From Candidatus Parcubacteria bacterium (GTDB taxonomy: Bacteria > Patescibacteriota > Minisyncoccia > UBA6257 > 2-01-FULL-56-20), in contig DAIDJL010000004.1 of NCBI GenBank assembly GCA_027450205.1, forward strand, positions 268,413 to 319,946: DNA of 51,534 nt, given 5' to 3'. The translations under genes were made by a program, and so were the position numbers. How positions within the stretch are numbered: position 1 is the first letter of the stretch; every line of letters begins with the position of its first letter. Positions 46,452 through 51,534 of the stretch are shown one piece after another. The notes under the pieces were generated by a model, which saw nothing but the letters and a program-made list of their open reading frames with translations, had not been told where the DNA came from and ran no database searches.

Positions 46452-48671
46452 ATGCTTCAGATAGCACCGAATACGCCGCTTTTTGAGGTAGTGGGAGCAA
46501 GGGTTCCCGCTTTGCGCCGTCTTGAAAAGATGGGGATCAAAACCGTGCGCGATCTTCTCTGGCACTTCCCCACCCGTTACGAGGATTTCACGAAAGTGTA
46601 TCCCGTCGCCGAGCTGGAGCCCGGACAGCAGGCAACCATCACCGGCATCGTCGAAGACATCCAGTCCAAGCACAGCTGGCGGCGCGGCATGAGCATCGTA
46701 GAGGCCACGATCGCGGACGAATCGGGTTCCATCCGCGCAGTATGGTTCAACCAGCCGTACGTGGCGAACGTCCTGAAGACCGGACGCGCGGCAAATTTCG
46801 CCGGCAAGGCGTCCGTGTCAGAAGAAGGCGAGATCTATTTGAACAATCCCGTTTACGAAGTGATCCGCATGCGCAATCAGGCGGACGGAAACGGCCAGGA
46901 AATGAACCATACCGCGCGGCTCGTGCCGGTCTATCCCGAGACCCGCGGACTCACCTCGCGCGGAATACGGTTCGTCACCCAGATACTTTTTAAAAAGAAC
47001 CCCGCGCTCAAGGAATGGATCCCCGCCGAAGTCCTGGCGGAATTCAAATTTCCCGAACTGAACGAGGCGATCCATTCCATCCATTTTCCCCGCCAGATAG
47101 AGGATGCGACCGTGGCGCGCGCCCGATTCTCGTTCGAAGAACTATTTTTGCTCCAAATCCTGAACATGCAGCAGAAGATGAAGCTCGCGGCCGAGCGGGC
47201 GCCGGTCATCAAGGCGGATGTCGAACGCGTGAAGACGATGCTCGCGCGGCTTCCCTTTGAGCTCACCCATTCGCAGAAGCAATCGCTGTGGGAGATCATC
47301 CAGGACATAGAGAAGGCGCGGCCGATGAACCGCCTCCTGCAGGGCGACGTCGGCTCCGGCAAGACGGTCGTTGCCGCCGTGGCGGCGGTGATCGCCGCGG
47401 AGAACGGGATGCAAACGGCGTTCATGGCGCCTACGGAGATCCTCGCGCGCCAGCACTTTGAGACGATGAAGAAATTCTTTGCGGCGCTCGCGCAGGGTGA
47501 TGCCGCGCAGCCCGCGATCGGGCTCATCACCGGCAGCAGCGCGCATATTTTTTACGGAAAGGAGCTGGAATCAAAAACGACCAAGCCGGAATTTTATAAG
47601 AAGGTGGCCGCCGGCGAGGTCTCCATCATCTTCGGTACACACGCGCTCATCCAGAAAGCGATGGAGTTCTCCGCGCTCGGACTCGTAATAATAGACGAGC
47701 AGCACCGGTTCGGCGTGCGCCAGCGCGCGGAACTGAACGCAAAGAAGGATGCCGGCCGCGGCGGCAATGGCACGGCGAAAAGCGGCGGTGCGCCCATCCC
47801 CCACTTCCTCAGCATGTCCGCCACGCCGATCCCGCGCACGCTCATGCTCTCCGTGTTCGGCGATCTGGATCTTTCGCTCATTACCGAACTGCCGGCCGGA
47901 CGAAAGGAAATTAAAACGGAGATCGTTCCGCCGCTCAAACGCACGGCCACGTACAACTTCATTCGCGCACAGATAAAAGAAGGCCGCCAGGCGTTCGTTA
48001 TCTGTCCGCGCATCGATGCGGAGGAAGAAACGGAAGCGGAAACGAAACCGGGCGGTATGCACGCTGCGGCGGCGAAGAAACTGGAATTGAAATCGGTCAA
48101 GGAAGAATACGATAAGCTTTCGACCAAGATCTTTCCCGACCTCCGCATCGCGATGCTGCACGGCCAGATGAAGCCCGGGGAAAAAGAAGCGGTGATGAAA
48201 AAGTTCAAGGGCCGCGAATTCGACATCCTCGTCGCAACGTCCGTGGTGGAGGTGGGCGTGGACGTGCCGAACGCGTCCATCATGATGATCGAAGGCGCCG
48301 ACCGTTTCGGCCTCGCGCAGCTCTATCAGTTCCGCGGCCGCGTGGGCCGGGGCGAATATCAATCGTATTGTTTTTTAATGGCAGACTCGCAGGCTGCCGC
48401 AGCGAACGCGCGGCTCAAGGCGATCACCGAGGCGAAGAACGGTTTTGAGCTCGCGGAAAAGGACCTTGCTCTCCGCGGTCCCGGACAATTCTTCGGCCAC
48501 GTACAGACCGGATTGCCCGACGTGGCCATGGAAGCGCTCCGCGACCCGGAGCTCGTAAAGAATTCACGCGAGGCGGCCATCAGAACGCTCGCGGCGGACC
48601 CGCAACTGAAAAAAAATCCTCCGCTCCGGAAGAGGATGGAGGAATTCCGCGCGCGCGTGCATCAGGAGTAG
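46452..48671 (+). CDS. recG: ATP-dependent DNA helicase RecG
   Basis: 739 residues from ATG 46452. The N-terminal wedge/OB domain (about 55-150) binds branched DNA. The helicase core has RLLQGDVGSGKTVVAA (Walker A), IIDEQHRFGVRQR (motif II), FLSMSATPIPRTL (motif III), and QLYQFRGRVGRGEYQSYCF (motif VI), followed by the C-terminal KAITEAKNGFELAEKDLALRGPGQFFG. It remodels stalled forks and Holliday junctions. A Gly-rich insertion (DAGRGGNGTAKSGGA) lies between motifs II and III. The longer upstream frame runs through tRNA-Lys and is rejected. Confidence 0.97.
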   Translation: MLQIAPNTPLFEVVGARVPALRRLEKMGIKTVRDLLWHFPTRYEDFTKVYPVAELEPGQQATITGIVEDIQSKHSWRRGMSIVEATIADESGSIRAVWFNQPYVANVLKTGRAANFAGKASVSEEGEIYLNNPVYEVIRMRNQADGNGQEMNHTARLVPVYPETRGLTSRGIRFVTQILFKKNPALKEWIPAEVLAEFKFPELNEAIHSIHFPRQIEDATVARARFSFEELFLLQILNMQQKMKLAAERAPVIKADVERVKTMLARLPFELTHSQKQSLWEIIQDIEKARPMNRLLQGDVGSGKTVVAAVAAVIAAENGMQTAFMAPTEILARQHFETMKKFFAALAQGDAAQPAIGLITGSSAHIFYGKELESKTTKPEFYKKVAAGEVSIIFGTHALIQKAMEFSALGLVIIDEQHRFGVRQRAELNAKKDAGRGGNGTAKSGGAPIPHFLSMSATPIPRTLMLSVFGDLDLSLITELPAGRKEIKTEIVPPLKRTATYNFIRAQIKEGRQAFVICPRIDAEEETEAETKPGGMHAAAAKKLELKSVKEEYDKLSTKIFPDLRIAMLHGQMKPGEKEAVMKKFKGREFDILVATSVVEVGVDVPNASIMMIEGADRFGLAQLYQFRGRVGRGEYQSYCFLMADSQAAAANARLKAITEAKNGFELAEKDLALRGPGQFFGHVQTGLPDVAMEALRDPELVKNSREAAIRTLAADPQLKKNPPLRKRMEEFRARVHQE

Positions 48672-48678
48672 CCCCCCC

Positions 48679-51369
48679 CTACCCGTGCGTTGCGATATAC
48701 CGTCGCGTCATCGGTCCGAAGAATCCGGTGGCGGGGATGCCATGGGATGCCTGGAATTCCATCAAGGCATGATAGGTGAGGTAGCCGAAGACGCCCGAAG
48801 GACCGTGATTTGCCAAAGCCTCTGCCGCAGGTCCTTTCCGTACGTGGATAAGATACTCCTGAAGGGCGGTCACCGCGGGACCGCGGTCCCAGAGGGAAAG
48901 GTCATCCGTAAAAGCGTATGCCGATGAAAGCGTTCTGCCTTGCTCCCCTGCCTGGGCCATGAGGGACTGGAGCTGTTGCGTGAGCAAGGATATCTCCGAT
49001 CGGATGCTTGCGGCAACGGTGTCCGAAGGAGAAGAAGTGCCGGAGGCGGAGATGGACGGAGGCGAAGCCGTGACGGAGGAAGACGAGGAAACCGGGAGCG
49101 GGGTTCCGGGTGGCGGAACGGCGGGATGGGCATAGCCTGCGGCGACCGCCACGACAGGGCTGTTCGTTGATATGACGGCCGCCTGCGTCGTCGCCGATAT
49201 GGATGTGCTCGTGGCGGAGACGTTGCCGGCGGTGTCAAACGCGGCAATGGCGTAGGAATACGAGGTTCCCGCGGTTAGACCGGTGTCGTTGTATGAAAGC
49301 GCGGTCGTGCTCGCGATGAAGGTGCCGTTGCGATAGATGTCATAGCCTGCCATCTCGACCGGATCCGTGGATGACGCCCAGGAGAGATCGATCTCCGCGG
49401 GAGAAACGGCGATAGCGGTGAGGTTCGTGGGGATAGAAGGAGGGGCACCTTCTTTGAAGGCTAACGTATAAAGATAATATGTGTAATATCCCGTAGTGGT
49501 TGTAAATTGCGCTTCCGTGGAACCGGCATTCGCCTGTATCTGATCTTCCGTTGCATAGCCGTTTGCATTGCTGATCCGGGTGGTGAAAGGACTTACCGCG
49601 GTACAGCTGTTGCAACCACTCGCCTCATAGCTTGAAACAAGGGCGCCGTAGATATAATCACTGCCCGCCGTGGTTGTGATCGGCGTCCCGCTCGGGAAAA
49701 ATCCTGTATCGCTCAACACATGCACGCTGTTTCCATCAAGGGCGTTAACGGCGGCAACTCCCGATACCTCGGTGATAACGACGTCGCTCCAGCCTGGCGT
49801 GCTGGTAGAAAAAGCAATCGTAACCGTACGATTCCCTCCCTTCACATTCAGGGCGTAAAAGCTCGCCGCACTGCTGTTATTGCTGACGCTGCTCGTGGCA
49901 TTCACCAATATATAGGAGTCGGAACCGCCTGGCGCATTATCGGTGACATTGGCAATGGCAATGGAAGAGCTCGTAATAACCACACTGCCTACAATCGCAT
50001 CGCCCGGCGTTACACCATTCAATTGTACAGAAAGAGAAGTGCCGCCATATTCCTGTGAAGAACTTGCCTGGACAAAGGTGATCAAGCGCGTTGCTCCTGA
50101 AGCGATAGATGAGGAGGCGGATACATTTCCCACGCTATCCTGCGCCGTCACATAATAATAATATGTGGTGGATGCAGAAAGACCGGTATCCGTATACGTA
50201 AGGCTGGTTGTTGTGGCAATCGGGGAAGAAGATATCGTGGAGAAAGAAAGGCCTCTGTAGATGGCATAGTAGGAGATGGTCGCCCCATTATTGGGAGAAC
50301 TGCTCGCCCAGGAGAGCGAAAGGGTTGATGCCGTGGTGGCGCTGGCGACCGAACAAGAGCCCGGCGCCGTGGGGGCGGTCGCAATAAAAACTGTCGTCGT
50401 CGCGGTGCTCGTGCCGTTCGCATTCGTGGCAGTCAGGGTATATACGGTGGTAGAGGTAGGAGCAACCGTTATTGAACCCGATAGAGTGGATGTCGTGATA
50501 TTGCCCGGAGAAATGGTCATCGTGGTGGTCGAGGTAACTATGCCATTCACATTCCAGGACAATGTGGATGTCCCTGACGAGGCAATGGAAGACGGAGATG
50601 CAGTGAACGAAGAAATGATTGGGGACGAAGACGCGGAGATGAACGTAGCGATTTCGGCAAAAAGGCCGAATTGCGTGGAGGTGGCGCCGCCAAAGGTATT
50701 GGAATAGGATCCGGTAGAGGTCACTATCTGATCGGCAGTGATCAGGTTTGCTCCGGGTAGGATATTCTCGGTCTCAAGCGTCCAACCGGCCGACACGGTA
50801 GTGGAAGTGCCCGCCGGCGCAGTGGGAGTAAAGGAGAATAATAGTTCGTTTGGAGCCATCGTGGTTACAATGCCCGTACTCACGGAAGTCGCACTGCTTA
50901 TGCTCGAATTGGTCTGGTCCAAGGGATTCACGGAGGTGATACCGGCATATTCATGGATTCCCATGGAATACCATCCCGTAGGACTGCTCCAAGCAAAATT
51001 GACGGCATCGGATCCCCCTTTGATGTTCGTGGCATAATAAAGGAATGAATCAACATAGTTACCACTGCAAAGACAGTCGGTTGAGGTGGCAAGGATGAAC
51101 GTGTTCCCTGCAGTATCGGAAATCGTTCCGGTGGGATAGGCGCTGCTTCCGATACTAACCACATTCACAATGAGAACATCGCCAGCGGTTGTACTGGAAC
51201 CAAAAGCATCCGTTGTGGTGCCGATGCCTCCGAGATATGAAACGCTGCTCGTCGCCTGCACCAATGCAATTGCCGCATGCGCCGGCTTTGCCTGCAAACC
51301 AAGAAAAACAAATCCTGCCAGAATGGCGAGAATAATGAGTGTGGGTGATTTTTTTCGCAGATCCTCCAT
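48679..51369 (-). CDS. Large secreted protein with fibronectin-III-like repeats and a C-terminal peptidoglycan-binding domain
   Basis: 896 residues. Signal peptide at about 9-33 (PTLIILAILAGFVFLGLQAKPAHA). Two similar Ser/Thr-rich modules follow (ALVQATSSVSYLG... and TFVQASSSQEYGG...), each about 200 residues and ending in a VTIAF/AVNFAWSS-type strand pattern. At least two Fn3-like repeats are present (TLSLSWASSSPNNGATISYYAIYRG and EIDLSWASSTDPVEMAGYDIYRN, each with a YTDTGL/YNDTGL strand). The last about 70 residues (LWDRGPAVTALQEYL ... GVFGYLTYHALMEFQASHGIPATGFFGPMTRRYI) are a PG_binding_1 domain. It probably coats or anchors to the wall. A Ser/Pro linker separates these parts. Confidence 0.85.
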   Translation of the reverse strand: MEDLRKKSPTLIILAILAGFVFLGLQAKPAHAAIALVQATSSVSYLGGIGTTTDAFGSSTTAGDVLIVNVVSIGSSAYPTGTISDTAGNTFILATSTDCLCSGNYVDSFLYYATNIKGGSDAVNFAWSSPTGWYSMGIHEYAGITSVNPLDQTNSSISSATSVSTGIVTTMAPNELLFSFTPTAPAGTSTTVSAGWTLETENILPGANLITADQIVTSTGSYSNTFGGATSTQFGLFAEIATFISASSSPIISSFTASPSSIASSGTSTLSWNVNGIVTSTTTMTISPGNITTSTLSGSITVAPTSTTVYTLTATNANGTSTATTTVFIATAPTAPGSCSVASATTASTLSLSWASSSPNNGATISYYAIYRGLSFSTISSSPIATTTSLTYTDTGLSASTTYYYYVTAQDSVGNVSASSSIASGATRLITFVQASSSQEYGGTSLSVQLNGVTPGDAIVGSVVITSSSIAIANVTDNAPGGSDSYILVNATSSVSNNSSAASFYALNVKGGNRTVTIAFSTSTPGWSDVVITEVSGVAAVNALDGNSVHVLSDTGFFPSGTPITTTAGSDYIYGALVSSYEASGCNSCTAVSPFTTRISNANGYATEDQIQANAGSTEAQFTTTTGYYTYYLYTLAFKEGAPPSIPTNLTAIAVSPAEIDLSWASSTDPVEMAGYDIYRNGTFIASTTALSYNDTGLTAGTSYSYAIAAFDTAGNVSATSTSISATTQAAVISTNSPVVAVAAGYAHPAVPPPGTPLPVSSSSSVTASPPSISASGTSSPSDTVAASIRSEISLLTQQLQSLMAQAGEQGRTLSSAYAFTDDLSLWDRGPAVTALQEYLIHVRKGPAAEALANHGPSGVFGYLTYHALMEFQASHGIPATGFFGPMTRRYIATHG

Positions 51370-51396
51370 TACGCTTTATTGTATCCCATCCCCCCC

Positions 51397-51534
51397 CTAC
51401 ATCCCAAGCGCCGCTTTGGTCTTCGGGCCAACATGGCCATAGCCATAGCCGCCGGTGCAGACGATGTTTTGCACGCACTGGAAGGTCTCTACGGCACGCA
51501 GGGTGGCGGCATCAAATGTGCCGTTCGTGAAGAC
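51397..51534 (-). CDS. C-terminal end of a second peptidoglycan-binding protein (truncated by window edge)
   Basis: 45 residues plus TAG are visible. NGTFDAATLRAVETFQ, then GGYGYGHVGPKTKAALGM, fit the C-terminal half of a PG_binding_1 domain, with two cysteines (FQCVQNIVCTGG) of the kind seen in extracellular CPR variants. The rest lies outside the window. It is immediately upstream of the 896-residue protein with a 27-bp gap, so the two may be one operon or a duplication. Confidence 0.75.
   Translation of the reverse strand, partial: VFTNGTFDAATLRAVETFQCVQNIVCTGGYGYGHVGPKTKAALGM

Overview
The window is bacterial chromosome of the Candidate Phyla Radiation (Patescibacteria), most likely a Parcubacteria-type lineage. 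The evidence is an S10-spc ribosomal cluster in which rpsE is followed directly by rplO with no rpmD (L30), two adenylate-kinase-type genes after secY, many short membrane-anchored proteins of unknown function, a group I intron inside a tRNA gene, and TGA used as a normal stop codon. The last point argues against the Gracilibacteria/Absconditabacteria code. This placement is inference from gene content, not a phylogeny.

Layout. 1-2.2 kb: start of the division cluster on the minus strand (mraZ-rsmH-ftsL-ftsI). 2.3-10.5 kb: rplJ-rplL with an L10-type leader, small regulators, four tRNAs (Val, Trp, Thr-GGT with intron, Thr-TGT), a putative homing endonuclease abutting the split tRNA, and a methyltransferase/NUDIX pair. 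10.6-14.3 kb: dnaE and a small orphan gene on the plus strand. 14.3-30.9 kb: a long minus-strand block, read from high to low coordinate as rpsJ, a glycosidase-like gene, rplC-D-W-B, rpsS, rplV, rpsC, rplP, rpmC, rpsQ, rplN-X-E, rpsN, rpsH, rplF-R, rpsE, rplO, secY, adk, adk-like, map, GT2, greA, lysS. 31-45 kb: the str genes rpsL-rpsG, fusA and tuf, separated by an orphan gene, by tsaC and metK (with a SAM riboswitch), and by a roughly 5-kb accessory island at 35.9-40.7 kb carrying a Panacea-type toxin-antitoxin pair and a restriction-like cassette (DUF4145, EcoRI-family methylase, DUF262-HNH). 45-51.5 kb: tRNA-Cys, M50 protease, tRNA-Arg, tRNA-Lys, recG and two secreted peptidoglycan-binding proteins.

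Expression signals are unusually readable. Strong promoters with a 16-17 bp spacer precede mraZ, rplJ, rplC, rpsJ and rpsL. At least seven accessory or small genes have a -10 box exactly 6 nt before ATG, which predicts leaderless mRNAs. Four plus-strand orphan genes instead have textbook Shine-Dalgarno sites. Leaders of rplJ, rplC, fusA, tuf and metK contain hairpins followed by U-tracts, suggesting attenuation of translation genes. Downstream of tuf, fusA and secY lies a recurring structured element with a covarying inner stem and a shared sequence block; it is the best candidate here for an undescribed RNA or DNA element.
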